NCBI RefSeq assembly: GCF_019112545.1
Contig: NW_025064880.1
Span: forward strand, 745,337 to 809,336
Source of the DNA: Guyanagaster necrorhizus
Taxonomy: Eukaryota; Basidiomycota; Agaricomycetes; Agaricales; Physalacriaceae
DNA length: 64,000 bases
Direction: 5' to 3'
The translations under genes were made by a program, and so were the position numbers. Of this stretch, positions 11,759-23,730 are shown one piece after another (position 1 is the first letter of the stretch; each line of letters starts with the position of its first letter). The notes under the pieces are model-generated. The model did not search any database and was not told the DNA's origin. It worked only from the letters and a program-made list of their open reading frames with translations.

Positions 11759-14567
11759 ATGAATACACCAAATATAACCATAGGTGAACATTCTTTTTAT
11801 TTCTTATTGAATTCTGGGCCTGAATCGCGTTTCCAGTCAATCCAGAAGCGCGTGCGTCAACGGGCCAACGCGAAGCTGCAACAGTACTGACCTGCATGTT
11901 AATGCTCCAGAGAAGACCGAAAAGCCTTTGAATGTGGAAATTAGAAACAACAAAGTCATTTTTAAGCAGAGGGTCGTCTCTCTTGAGAAGCAGTCAGAGA
12001 CTCTTCAGGGTCTGTCTCCCTGTCTTCTGTTGTACTATGCCTTATTATGTTGTAGAGATCGTCAAGTTTCGCGAACTTCTCGAAAGCTGCATATCTAGTG
12101 GTAACCCTCTGGTCACAATACCCGATGACTCTAAGCCTGTCGTAGCCAAACTGGCATTCGAAAGGTTTGCAGCTCTCGTTGGTTTTCTTGGTATCAAATT
12201 GACCTTTTGCAGTGATAAGTCCTTGCAAGTCCTTGCTAAACATGTTAGACAAGAACTCTTACCCATCCAAAACGATGACGATAGAGATGTATCTGCTCTT
12301 CTACCTGTGACGGCCGTTGAAGCTGTCATCAAGTCCACGATGAACCGCAACAACTATGGCTTAGACGTGTTATCCGGAGTCAAAATCCCTTCATCTTCGT
12401 GTGTTTGGAGATGGGAAATGAAGGACGAATATAAGGATTGGCTGCCCAAAGCTGTACGAGAGAAAACGGAAGCTAGAATTGCGGAGAGAGTTGAGGTGAG
12501 TCAACTTCAGTCAGTATTCTGGTCAACTGTTGAGTAGAAATCTAGGCAAAAAAGGCGTTGAAGGCGCTCTTTGAAGCTTTGCCACAGCAAGAGCGGGATT
12601 CGATGCTTGGCTACAAGGGCGCTACAACATCCATTTCTCCTGCAAGAGACGCGTTACAAGCATTCCCTACGAATACCTCCCAGGAGGACGCCGTTCACTT
12701 CTGTTCACAACCGGAGCAGGGCCGAGAATTATCCAAGGAACCGGTAAGACCTCTTCATCCATTTGCATTCGCTCTTCACATACATTTTCCAGCAGTCGGA
12801 CAACCAGAGTAGTGGCAGTAGTAGCAAACGCTCCAAGAAGCCTGTGGATCCCCTGAGAGCAGCAAAGGCGCGGGCTTTAGACTGTCAGCCAATTCTTACC
12901 ACTGAACTATTTTGAAGGACAAAGAGAAATCGGAAAAGAAGGCTGCGAAAGCGGAGAAAGAGAAAAAAGAAAAAGAATCACAGAACAAATCCCGCTCTCT
13001 GATGGTCACCTTCTTCAGTAAACCTAAAGGTCCTGCTCCTCCTTCCACGAGCAACCAGTCAGAGACACGAATCACGAGTTCATTGACTGCGATATCAGAT
13101 TTCGACCGCATGTTCAAGCCCTTTGTACTGAAGAAGGATGCAGAGCTAGCCCCATGGAATCGATTCCTCCAAAAACACCGTCCATGTGGTTCACAAAATA
13201 ATGTTATAGTCATTGACGACGACAACGAGGAAACACCAACATTAACTACATGCCATAAATCTTCTGAAGTTCAGGTTGAGAAACTGACATCCCAAGGTTG
13301 GGACTCTATCATGCAGAGGAATACTTTCACTGACAGTGAATAGAGCGTCTACAGGATATTCTGTCTTCTATTACAGGACTTGCACCTTCCTTGACACGCC
13401 GTAGGACTACGCCATTCAAAGCGTATAGCTCTGTTTCAGTTCGAGATATGGTTACCCGGCTTTCTGAAGCGGAGGTAACTGGAGACACCGGACTTGTCCG
13501 CGACCTGCTCTCTAAGCTTAGTGATCGTGCAAGTGTACCCGCTAAGGTCTTCATATTCGCTGATGATGCCCGGCCTGGCTATTTCGGGACATGGACACGA
13601 AGCTCAAAAACAATAGGGCCACGAACACCATTTCATAAAGACACTTTAGAGTTTGATTACGCGTATGACAGTGGCGAAGAATGGGAAGAAGAACCACCTG
13701 GCGAAGCAGACGACGTGATCGACGATGACGATGACGAGGGAGAAGCAGAGGATTTCGACTCAGATATGGATGATTGGCTTGTGGACGATGACATCGGAGA
13801 GCCGGGAACACCCTTGGAAGATAAAGAAACGTCTTTTATACCCGACGTTTGTCGTGTGTCCAAACGAAAGCCCGAAGCGACGGAAAACAAACCACCGAAG
13901 AAAAGGAAGATGGTTGTCCCTCTAGTGCCTTACGCTAGAGGCCCTTGTTGGGAAGATGCTATCGGCGAATGTCTGTACGACGCGTTCAAGCCATATCGCA
14001 TCAGACTTTTCAATGGTACGCGTCTCGTATGAACTTTCATCACTGAGATTGATTCTCATCTCCTCAGATACCCCTTTTCCTGTTGATCCTTTTACGTTTT
14101 GCTCAATGCCACAACAGACACCGTTTACATTTGTCGCCGCATCCAGGCATGATGATCGTGGATTCGCTGTACCTTCGGTCCTTGTTCGGACTACCAAGGC
14201 ACAGGAGTCCTCCAACATGGCTACACAGCCATTGGTCGTTCCAAAGGATCCTGTGCCAAAGAAAGTAGCACCTCCTCCAAAGACAGTTTTTCCCGAGACC
14301 CACCTACCGCTATTGCTTTCCAAGATTAATGCACTTCAAACAACTAACCTAACGTTCCTCGTTGAGGCCATATACCAAGACTTGCGGACACACAAGATTA
14401 AAAAGAATGCAATCGAGGCCAAGGTGCGAGAGGTGGGAGAGAAAAGTAAAGACACGAAGTTCTGGAAGGTTAAGCCAGGTGTAAGCATCTCGAGCACAGA
14501 CTGAATATGTTAACACTGATAGTACTTCACACAGTTTGAGCAGGAGAACCCCGCTATGAAGGCATAA
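11759..14567 (+). CDS. CAC1: Chromatin assembly factor 1 large subunit
   Basis: CAF-1 p150/Cac1 deposits H3-H4 behind replication forks. Spliced N-terminal exons give MNTPNITI, then a 15-base exon (11837-11851), then EKTEKPLNVEIRNNK and SLEKQSETLQ, which resembles the conserved segment of fungal Cac1. A charged KER-like segment follows (KEKSEKKAAKAEKEKKEKE), directly joined to SRSLMVTFFSKPK, which looks like the noncanonical PCNA-binding box of p150 (FF-x-KPK). The A domain contains MFKPFVLKKDAELAPWNRF. The acidic ED region has ARPGYFGTWTRSSKTIGPRTPF and FDYAYDSGEEWEEEPPGEAD. The C-terminal winged helix has NLTFLVEAIYQDLRTHKIKK and ends GFEQENPAMKA. Family certain; the first two exons are inferred. 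Confidence 0.9.
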
Positions 14568-14708
14568 AAGATATTCATGTTTCTATCTAACTTAAGTTCT
14601 CTTTTATGATACTGTTTTGTCTTGTTTCTAATAAACTAAATGGACTATTATACACATTATGGGGTCGCATGCACTGAACGATCACAAGTTGTCCTAAGTT
14701 TATTCAGA

Positions 14709-15495
14709 TTAAGATATGGCCGCTGTCCATAGTTGTTCGGTATATTCGACCTCTGTGTGCCTCCCATCGAACTGAACGCATTGGATATCACCTGTCAATG
14801 AGCCTGGAAATGGATTGATAGATCTGCTGTTGTCACAACTCGGAATACTAACCGACTAGCATCTTGGTCAGATTTCCCTTATTGTCATGAATGGGCTCAA
14901 ATCCAAGACCTTTGAAGATTCTCAGTCGTAGACTGCAGAATGTTATGAGGACCGCAAGAGGTGAATGATTAAAGCGGCGTACTCACGCAGTGCTATCCAA
15001 CTCTCGTTCATGCTCAGCGGCAGGGTCACAATCTTCAAGCTGTCTCGCTCTCTCCTTGAGAGAAGAGAGTTCTGCCTCTTTGCTAGCAACAAGACCCTCC
15101 ATGCCGCTAATAGCTTTCCCCAACGTTAGGCCCGATACATCCAGCTCATTCAAGGCAGATGCATGGGCTTCAGCAGAGAGTACGGAGGATGGTCGTGTAG
15201 ATGATGTTCGTGCAGCGTCGAGAGTTTTAGCAAGGGCTATACTGACACGGTGGCAGCAAGAATGTCAGGAGAAGAAGTACCTCTTACCTTTAAAATCGGC
15301 ATGGGCATCGTCTACCGTTTTCTTTCTATCGGCTTTAGAGGTAGCAATCCTGTCTTTCGTCTCTGCAATTGAAAGATAGTCCTCATCAGGATCTATCATG
15401 GTCGCCATGTCCCTGATGAGTTTACTATAAGAGTATCAGATATGGCCAAGAGGGAAAAGTAGAACAAACATGGCTTCATCAACGTCGATGGACAT
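14709..15495 (-). CDS. SPC24: Kinetochore protein Spc24, Ndc80 complex
   Basis: Spc24 forms, with Spc25, the kinetochore-proximal end of the Ndc80 complex. Splicing out an intron near 15426-15471 joins MSIDVDEAI to KLIRDMATMIDPDEDYLSIA, an N-terminus typical of fungal Spc24. A coiled-coil part follows, with SALNELDVSGLTLGKAISGM and ASKEAELSSLKERARQLED. The C-terminal globular RWD-type domain reads LRLRIFKGLGFEP, IHDNKGNLTKML, GDIQCVQFDG, ending near LWTAAIS. Size (about 200 aa) and order of parts fit. Short introns lie near 14836-14856 and in the coiled-coil region. CAC1 ends 141 bp away in convergent orientation. The assignment rests on remembered family pattern, so a search against PF08286 would be decisive. 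Confidence 0.82.
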
Positions 15496-15636
15496 TTCGC
15501 GGTGGTCAGAGGAAGAAAGATTCGGAGAATGAATTTCAATACGCGACACGAACGGTCACAAAGCACGTGATTCCAAGAATCGCAGCTCGGCGGTGTCGGC
15601 ACTGCCGACTTCATCACTGGCACTGTCATCTCTTCC

Positions 15637-16188
15637 ATGGAGTACGATACAAGCATTCGGGCCGTCTCCCCAACCAGTTCAATAGGCTCTACGTGTCACG
15701 ATAAAACGTCGCCTTCTGACGATGAGCTACCTCAGTCAGCTTTCGAACGGAAATGGGAGGAAAAGATTGGACTAGGAAGACAGAGAGCTGACGAAGAAAA
15801 GGCTGAATGCTATGTACTCTTTGCACGGCCAACCACGCCGAGCAGTGAGCAATGTGAGCACGTCTAGTCGCCGTGGCAGATCTTTGATTCACATCTGATC
15901 TTAGCTTTGTACGAACGAATTCTGCACAACCTTCGCTGCGAAGTCGACCAAATACGTGATAGCGAAATATTCGAGCGAAGCGTGTCATTTGGTCTACAAG
16001 ATATCCTTGACCAGCCTTCGACAAATAACGTTGAAGAAATTCTCCAGAGCATGATGTCCGCATCGTCTAAGACTGGAAGTCAGTGGGCCGATGACTGTGA
16101 TCATAGTTTTACAATGTTTGGCTCCAATGTTCGAGCAAGTAGTTCTACAGGGAAACGAGACAATGGCAGCCAGAGACTTGCCAGATAG
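15637..16188 (+). CDS. Small hypothetical protein, divergent from SPC24
   Basis: Not recognised. The start MEYDTSIRAVSPTSS has an in-frame stop about 70 bases upstream, so translation probably begins here. Exon 1 has a Ser/Thr-rich N-terminus and then SAFERKWEEKIGLGRQ with RADEEKAECYVLFARP, charged and probably helical. A roughly 50-base intron (GTGAGC near 15853, acceptor near 15902) joins to LYERILHNLRCEVDQIRDSE, IFERSVSFGLQDILDQ and NNVEEILQSMMSA, again helical. The tail is polar. The spliced product is about 165 aa, without signal peptide or membrane helix. It shares a 141-bp promoter region with SPC24, so an S/M-phase role is possible but unproven. A further intron near 16079-16105 cannot be excluded. 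Confidence 0.55.
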
Positions 16189-16456
16189 GATCATTATCTT
16201 CTTTGCTTCGTTGCCATTATTTCTACTGAAATCACCCCCCACATACCGCTTCAGAACTTGTAGTATGTCAGTACCCTACCCTACCACAATTATTATTATT
16301 TCACATTTATGGATAGAGCAATTATTTTTTTATCAATTTTGTTGATTGGTGGTGCGGCTGTTGTACTTATTTGGCTGATTACTCAGCCGATCTACTACCT
16401 CTTCGATAATCGACCAAGGCTCAGGCTGCACCTTTGGTTTTCTATTCATTCCCACC
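16189..16456. promoter_or_regulatory. CRM1 upstream region
   Basis: These 268 bp between the small unknown gene and the CRM1 start contain an ATT microsatellite near 16288 and an AT-rich block. It is presumably terminator plus promoter. The start codon of CRM1 is in a good CCACCATGG context at 16457. Confidence 0.4.
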
Positions 16457-19400
16457 ATGGAGGTACGTGGCTTTCGTCTGATCCTTCTGGATACCTTATC
16501 GCTGGGCTCATAGGGCATTCTCGACTTCGATAAAGAGTTCGATGTAGCCCTAATGGACCAGGTCGTGATGGCCTTCTACACTGGCTCCGGGGCAGAGGTA
16601 CGGTGATCCACTTTCTTGCACCAGCTACGGTCTAAGACTTGAAATTACACAGCAACAAATGGCTCAACAAATCTTAACTCGGTTCCAAGAACATCCAGAC
16701 GCTTGGGTGCGAGTTCCGAGCATACTAGAGTCATCATCGCATCCTCAAACGAAAGTTCGTGCATTCTACTTCGAAATGTGTCTTCATTGACTGTATCCCA
16801 GTATATCGGTCTTCAAATCCTTGAGAAACTGATCACTACGAGGTGGAAGACATTGCCCGAGGAGCAACGACAAGGTCCTGCAACTGCCTTGTCTTAGCCA
16901 CATAGCTTACCTCTGTTCATCCCATCACTAGGCATCAGGAACTTCATCGTTCAAGTCAACGTTGGCGTGGCGTCTGATGAAACGCTGTCTAGGAAAGAGA
17001 AGACGTATGTCAATAAGCTCAACCTTGCGTTGGTCCAGGCATGTCGTTGTCGTCTGTGCTCCGTTCACTCTTGACTTTCCGTCAGATTCTCAAACAAGAA
17101 TGGCCGCATAACTGGCCAACGTTCATTTCAGAACTCGTGGAATCATCAAAGACGAGCCTTTCGCTTTGTGAAAACAATATGGTCATCCTGAAGCTACTGT
17201 CAGAGGAGATCTTCGACTTTTCAGCGGAGCAGATGACGCAGACGAAGATAAAGAATCTGAAGAACCAGATGTGTGGCGAATTCTCTGAGATCTTCAAGCT
17301 TTGCTCCGAAGTATTGGAGGAAGCCAACAAGACTTCCCTCGTAAAAGCAACTCTGGAAACCCTGCTCAGATTCCTCAATTGGATACCACTCGGATATATC
17401 TTCGAGACAAAAGTCATTGATCTCCTTTTGACCCGCGTCTGTGCAAACTTTCCTTTCAAATAACTTAGTACTGACGCCGTGTTATAGTTTTTGGAGACGC
17501 CGGAGTTTCGTAATATCACCCTCAAATGTCTAGCGGAAATAGCTGCGCTTAACGTCGGACCGGAATATGACCCTAAATTTGTCATTCTCTTTGCTATGGT
17601 CATGACGTCCGTGAATCGGATGATACCCCCAAGCACAAACATCGCCCAAGCATACGCTAACTCCGGAGATTCAAGTCAGGAACTCGTCTTAAATCTTTCC
17701 CTTTTTCTCGCCAACTTCCTTTCTAATCACGTACGCGCCATCGAAGGAGAGCAGAATCGTGACGTTCTTCTTAATGCCCATCTGTACATGGTCAAGGTTT
17801 CTCAAGTCGATGAGCGAGAGATATTCAAAATCTGTCTCGAGTACTGGCTGAAGCTCGTCGCAGAGCTTTATGACGAGCTGCAAAATCTTCCTATCGGGGA
17901 CTCTGGGTTGTTAATGGGGTTAAATCTAGGTGGGACGAATGGTCAGGGCATGCTGGGAGGAATGCCTATGAGAAAGAACATATACAGTGATGTTCTTTCC
18001 AATCTACGGCTAGTGGTCATTGAACGCATGGTCAAGCCCGAAGAAGTAAGCAATTCTCACTATCCTCGAAATTCTTTTAATTTATGTACGTGCACCAGGT
18101 TCTCATCGTCGAAAACGAAGAGGGTGAAATCGTCCGCGAATTCATGAAAGAGAGTGACACCATCGTCTTGTACAAATCTATGCGGGAACTCCTTGTTTAC
18201 CTTACACATCTCGATGTGTTGGACACGGAGACCATTTTGACGGAAAAGCTTGCAAAACAAGTAGATGGCTCCGAATGGTCTTGGCAAAATCTCAATACGC
18301 TATGTTGGGCTATTGGCTCTATCTCTGGAGCGATGAGTAAGTCCCTTGTTAACACGCCATTCGTCTCTTTCTGACCTTCGCAGACGAGGAAACGGAGAAG
18401 CGCTTTTTGGTCACCGTTATCAAGGACCTTCTTGGCCTCTGTGAAATCAAGCGAGGGAAGGACAACAAGGCGGTTGTCGCGTCTGACATTATGTACATTG
18501 TCGGACAGTATCCTAGATTTTTGAAGGCACATTGGAAGTTCTTGAAGACCGTAGTCAACAAGCTTTTCGAGTTCATGCATGAAAGTCACGAAGGTAAGCA
18601 AAAGGTTTACACCGCAAGTCTGTCATTCTCAGTACTATCTATAGGTGTCCAAGACATGGCTTGTGATACTTTCATAAAAATTGCACAGAAATGTCGACGC
18701 CATTTCGTCATGCAACAGTCTGGAGAGTCGGAACCTTTCGTGGACGAGATTTTACGCCTTTTGCATCGGAATACAGTTGATCTTTCGCCTCAGCAAGTTC
18801 ACACATTCTACGAGGCTGTTGGATACATGATTTCTGCTCAGCCTAACAAGCCACAGCAAGAGAAATTGATCGCGAAACTCATGGAGCTCCCTAACAATGC
18901 TGTAAGTTGCCATCGCTCGCTCTGTAGACCGACTTAGACCATTATTAACAGTGGGATTCACTTATGGCTCAAGCATCGCAAAGCATGGATGTACTGGCGA
19001 GCACCGACAACATCAAAATTCTGGCCAACGTTTTGAAAACGAACGTTTCGGCGTGTACGTCTATTGGGAGCTTTTACCTGCCCCAAGTTGGCCGTATTTT
19101 CCTCGATATGCTTGGCCTGTATAAAGCTGTGAGCGGTATCATCAGCGAAACCATTGCGAAAGAAGGTACTTGTCAGAGCGTGGGGTGCTTTGTATGTACT
19201 GATTGCAACTTGTAGGGTCCCTTGCCACCAAAACACCCAAAATACGGCAACTGAGAACCGTGAAGAAGGAAATTTTGAAGCTTATGGAGACGTACATCAG
19301 GAAGGCGGAAGATCTTGAGTCCGTTAACAGCAGCTTCATTCCTCCTCTATTGGATGCCATTCTTGGTGACTACAATCGCAATGTTCCTGCAGCACGAGAT

Positions 19401-20458
19401 GCTGAAGTCTTGAATGTCATGAACACGATCACTGCTCGTCTCGGGGTACGTGGCTTGTCTTTGCTTCATGTTCACATGTGCTAATGCAGAATTAGCCATT
19501 GTTAACACCCCAAGTACCTGCCATATTGGACGCGGTGTTTGAACCAACTTTGAATATGATCAATCAAGACTTTTCAGAATATCCAGAACATCGCTCGGGC
19601 TTCTTTAAAGTTTTGCGGACGATTAATCTGAACTGTTTCCCTGGTACGTTGACTGCTGTGTGGACCGATCGTGGGCTGAGGCCTTGTCGTTGAACAGCAC
19701 TTCTGAGTATACCACCGCCTCAGTTTAAATTATTCATCGATAGCATTAACTGGGCTATCAAGCACACTATGCGTGACATATCCGATCTTGGTTTAAATCG
19801 TATGTTACCTTCTATCTGTGGCTCGCAGTGACTGAAGTTGTCCTTCAGTCTGCCTTGAAGTCGTAAATAACTTTGCGAGTGCCGCAGATCCTGCGGTCAG
19901 CCAAGCCTTCTTCCAGCAATACTTCCTGAGCATCGTCCAAGACATCTTGTTTGTCTTGACGGACACTGATCATAAAAGTGGATTCAAGCTCCAGACTGTC
20001 CTACTTGCACGACTGTTCCAGCTCGTGGAGCTCAACATCATCCAAGCACCGCTGTTTGATCCGTCGCAGTTGACTAATCCGAATGCGACAAATGCATTGG
20101 GTCTTCGCGAGTATTGTATTAATTTGCTGCGGTCAGCTTTCCCTCATGTTCCACAGTAAGTGGCACTACGTATCGCACAGGCGAATCTCGTACTAACGAC
20201 TTTGTCTGTAGAATCCAAGTGCAGACTTTCGTGGCGAACCTCAGCGAATATCACAGTGATATCAACCGGTTCAAGGGAGCGCTACGAGACTTCCTCATAC
20301 AGCTGAAGGAGTTCTCCAACAGCGACAATGCGGAGCTCTTCCTCGAAGAGCGGGAGGCAGAGACGCAGAGGAGAGCTGAAGAAGAACGACAAATGCACAT
20401 GCGTATTCCTGGAATGATTAAACCTTCACAACTAGAGGATAAAGATGAAGATATTTAA
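16457..20458 (+). CDS. CRM1: Exportin-1 (CRM1), nuclear export receptor
   Basis: Karyopherin that carries leucine-rich NES cargo out of the nucleus with RanGTP. The first coding exon is six bases (ME); after a 51-base intron it reads [20 protein letters not shown] and [17 protein letters not shown] repeats follow with [55 protein letters not shown] and LSWNTL-type blocks. The cargo groove holds [20 protein letters not shown] (Cys codon at 18440), the residue modified by leptomycin B in sensitive species. [20 protein letters not shown] and [18 protein letters not shown] are nearly invariant in the family. The C-terminus [20 protein letters not shown] ends EDKDEDI. About 1,070 aa, with at least 13 introns. 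Very high conservation makes this one of the surest calls. Confidence 0.97.
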
Positions 20459-21514
20459 CCATGGGCAGTACTAGTACTGGATTCACGTCTACTCAACTAC
20501 TTACTTTACTCCGTTTTCATAAATTCGTTTTTATAATTCTCTTGTCTACTGTGCCTGCTGGCTCTGGTTGCTTTCGATTGTAACGCATGTAACACTAGCT
20601 TAGTTGTAGAATGATACTCAATTATCTGTACACTACGATTTGGATGTGAATTGGATTCGATTTCAATAGTCGACCAAGTAACTGGTGCTATGCCGAAGGG
20701 ATGCAGAGAGTATTGCCATAGCGTTTCTTTATCAAACTTGCTCCGTTTAATGCACAAAAAGACGGTGACGGTGATGTCTGACTGTGCCACGGACGACAGC
20801 TGTAATGCAAGCCGATGAGCGGTGCCTGAATAGCACGATTTGTCGACAGTCTACTGGCACGCATGCTGGGATTGAGCCGTCAGAGAGAAAGACTATCGTA
20901 GCAAGTCGAGTTGAAAATCGGAGCTTACCCTTCGTCATGTCCAGGCGCTTTACTGAGTCTGGCCATGGATCTTTGAGGCGGTTCAAGTTGATTTGGTCCA
21001 TGATGATATCAAGTCTCCCTGTCTGCTGACCAGAGCCCGGGAACTGTCATCACATAGTTGGCGCTTAGAGTATCCTGACGGGAATTTGATTGTTCAAGCG
21101 ATTTTGGTGTCGTGTGGGCTAGTGCTGCTCACTACTTGTAAGGGTAGGTGGTATGTGCCTTGGTACCCGGATCATGTTGCGAGGAACGAGGAAAAGGAGC
21201 CGCGAACCCATACGTGCTGGCCATCTGTTGGCTGCTAAATAAATACGTTAGGCTGGCCAAACCTGCGGTACTGATTTGATTAGGTCCAGTGCGTCCGCCA
21301 TGTTCATCGCAAGAAGATGCCGGTGTCTTTATCGTTATCTCCTTCCAATCAACCTATTCTTCCCCTGCTTCTCCGCGATGAAAACGCGTGTATTGATACA
21401 GCAATACTGCAATTTTTCTCCAGTTAGAGCTAGGGTCCAACTCGAATGAATAGTAAGCTCGATCTGATCATTGTGTCATCAATCAAATTGTCACAAACAC
21501 TCATCTGCTGGCTC
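20459..21514. other. Long intergenic region, no confident gene
   Basis: Just over 1 kb between CRM1 and TMA20. A possible minus-strand first exon (MDQINLNRLKDPWPDS, start 21001) ends at a good donor, GGTAAGC, near 20928. The downstream acceptors I tried lead to a stop within about 20 residues. No domain is visible on either strand. I leave it unassigned. Confidence 0.4.
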
Positions 21515-22255
21515 ATGTTCAAAAAGCAAGTCGTTCCAGTCGCTCCTGACATACAACGCTGATCCAAAATTCAAAGATTTTCTCCGTCGTCTGATGTAGC
21601 TGGCCACACGCCTGTAAAATCATCAGTGCAGAGAGCAATTCGTGGAACGGTGCTGTCCCAATGGAAGATTGAATCTGAAACGCTGGAGGCTATATGGCCA
21701 AAGAAGGAGGGTTTGGTGCACGTCAAATGGTAGATGCTGTCTAACATTGTGAGAAAGAAGAACTAGCTAAGAGAAAGTATGTTAGCAGAGAACATATATC
21801 GATCTACACCGTGCACGGGGAGCCTCTTCTGTTCCAGCACTTTGATGGTCCGCTCTACCCAACACTCAGGATCCTTCATAAATGTATGTCACGCAGTCAC
21901 TTGCCCCCTGCGGGGGGGCGTTGGAGCCAACAAAACAAAGTATAATGCTTCTTCAATTGTAGATCCTTACATCCTGCCCAACGTCAAGGTCGATCGTGGG
22001 GCAATCCGCTTTCTGCTCGCCGGAGCCCATATGATGTGCCCTGGGCTCACGTCTGCAGGTGGCTATCTACCCCCCGCAGACGAGGCGTTGCCTGCAGGAA
22101 CTCCGGTTGCGATCTACGCTGAAGGGAAGGAACATGCGGTGGGAGTAGGTATCACGAAACTGAGCACTGAAGAGATCCGGAACGTAAACAAAGGCGTCGG
22201 CGTCGAGACTGTTACCTATCTCGGTGACGACCTTTGGGTACAGAACAGTTTGTAG
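21515..22255 (+). CDS. TMA20: Ribosome-associated PUA protein Tma20 / MCT-1
   Basis: Tma20 pairs with Tma22 (density-regulated protein) to recycle 40S subunits and remove deacylated tRNA after termination. The 11-base first exon plus exon 2 gives MFKKFSPSSDV, matching the family start MFKKF. This needs an intron at 21526-21576 with donor GCAAGT and acceptor AAAG, a GC-AG intron. Exon 2 has [19 protein letters not shown], then [18 protein letters not shown] and [20 protein letters not shown]. The PUA domain reads [40 protein letters not shown] and [18 protein letters not shown], ending VQNSL. About 180 aa, the normal length. It runs in the same direction as the next gene, with 225 bp between. 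Confidence 0.93.
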
Positions 22256-22480
22256 TTCGTATTTTAGTAAAAAAGACATATAATCTCCGGGCCCATCCAG
22301 ACCTGCGGGTGATTCAATACAACAACAGCCTCAGGTCATCGGGGCCAATATATTCAAATATTCAAAGTCAATTTTCTTAGCCGACGCTTTGCTTTTTACG
22401 AACCAGGTCGTTTCGTATTTGCTCTTGTTTATCTTGCAGGACGTACCTAAGCTGCCGCGGTCACGCTTTGTACGACAACC

Positions 22481-23532
22481 ATGGAGTTTGTTGTAGTGCC
22501 ATCACAAAGGAAGCGAAAAAACAGGCCTCGTAGGCACAGACCGTCCGTTTCTGATCTTGTTGAACGTACCATACAGGATCTTCAAAACGACCAGTGGACG
22601 GTTTCTGCCATTCGTATGGATTCATTTCCATTGCCTACTTTCGTCTCCACCGACCATTGCTTGTCAGAAATTGTCCGGGACTCATTCAGTGCCGTACACA
22701 ACGACGAGTGTCCTGACGTATTATGCCTTGGCCTCGGAAGTCCTTGTTCGTCTCCAAATAGTCGGGCGCAACTCGCCTTTCTGCTTCTTATCTGTAAATC
22801 CCTCAACATAGTGTGTGTACCTACCATATAGATATCCACCCCCAATATCATGTGTTCTTTTCGCAGGATCGCTCACGGGTCTCCTTGTATGATCCTGTAT
22901 TCACGGAGGAAGATCTATGTTACTTTGAAGAACAGAAACTGAATGTGTTTCAGAACAATGCACGTCAATGCTCACATTCGTTCGTCTCAGATATTCATAT
23001 GCTCTTCATTTTCTACAGGAAAGCGAAGGCTATGCGATCAAGAGCCCTACCCTTCTTTATATGCCTCATTGCGACATGGAACTTCATGAAGAAATACTCA
23101 AGCACAACAGCACTCTGCGAAACGTTGTCCTTATCTGCAACCGTCTCGGTGATTACGTTGAAAGGTACGTAGAATGGCAGCTTCGTGGTCCCCATATGTC
23201 GTGCAGAAGAACTGAGGCTCGAATAGCAATCCTTCTCGCGAGCTCGAAGCAAGGGTTCCATATCTCTGCCGAATTGGTGAGTCAGTCATTCACTCCCTCA
23301 TGGTACGATGCCTGTTTTCTTACTAATTGCATCTTTCATTGCATCTGTCTTAGTCCCTTTCCTAATATCAGTCTCATTCCCTCCGTCCCACGTCTGGCCT
23401 GCTGCTTTTAACAACACATCAGTCCAGTACCTCCCTATATCCAATTTTGATGCTTGGTCTTCGGAGATCACTTCCTCCTCCTCCGCTCAGCATGGCGATG
23501 CATCGGCCGAAGCTCGCCCAGGAAAGGCGTAA
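22481..23532 (+). CDS. SRR1-like domain protein
   Basis: SRR1 domain protein; plant SRR1 affects phytochrome signalling and clock, and animal/yeast relatives affect heme or stress, but the biochemical role is unresolved. A basic N-terminus (QRKRKNRPRRHRPS) precedes LVERTIQDLQNDQW. Signature parts are DVLCLGLGSPCSSPNSRAQL, VSLYDPVFTEEDL, SPTLLYMPHCDMELHEEIL and VVLICNRLGDYVER. The exon junction near 22960 requires a GC-AG intron (22960-23018) if the conserved NVFQNN-ESEGYAIKSPT segment is kept. The last exon adds LPISNFDAWSSEITSSSS and ends RPGKA. About 220 aa. The family is clear, while the C-terminal exon edge around 23275-23440 is uncertain. Confidence 0.85.
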
Positions 23533-23730
23533 TCGCCGTCTCCTCATTTTTTCTTGCTGTTCAATCAACTAGTCACAATCAAAGAACCCTTCAGATGTCT
23601 ATAGCCAAAAACAAAGAAACAGGAGGTGCACGGGTGCATATTGTAGATGAGCAGAGGAACGAGGGCATGTACGTACAAGTAAATAATGCCTATATACGAC
23701 GACGGCAAGAGATGATTATGGTGATGATGC

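Noticed and set aside
20506..21001. A minus-strand two-exon gene between CRM1 and TMA20
   Set aside because: Exon 1 is plausible, but every acceptor tried gives a stop soon after, and the 20506-20790 frame cannot be joined in phase.
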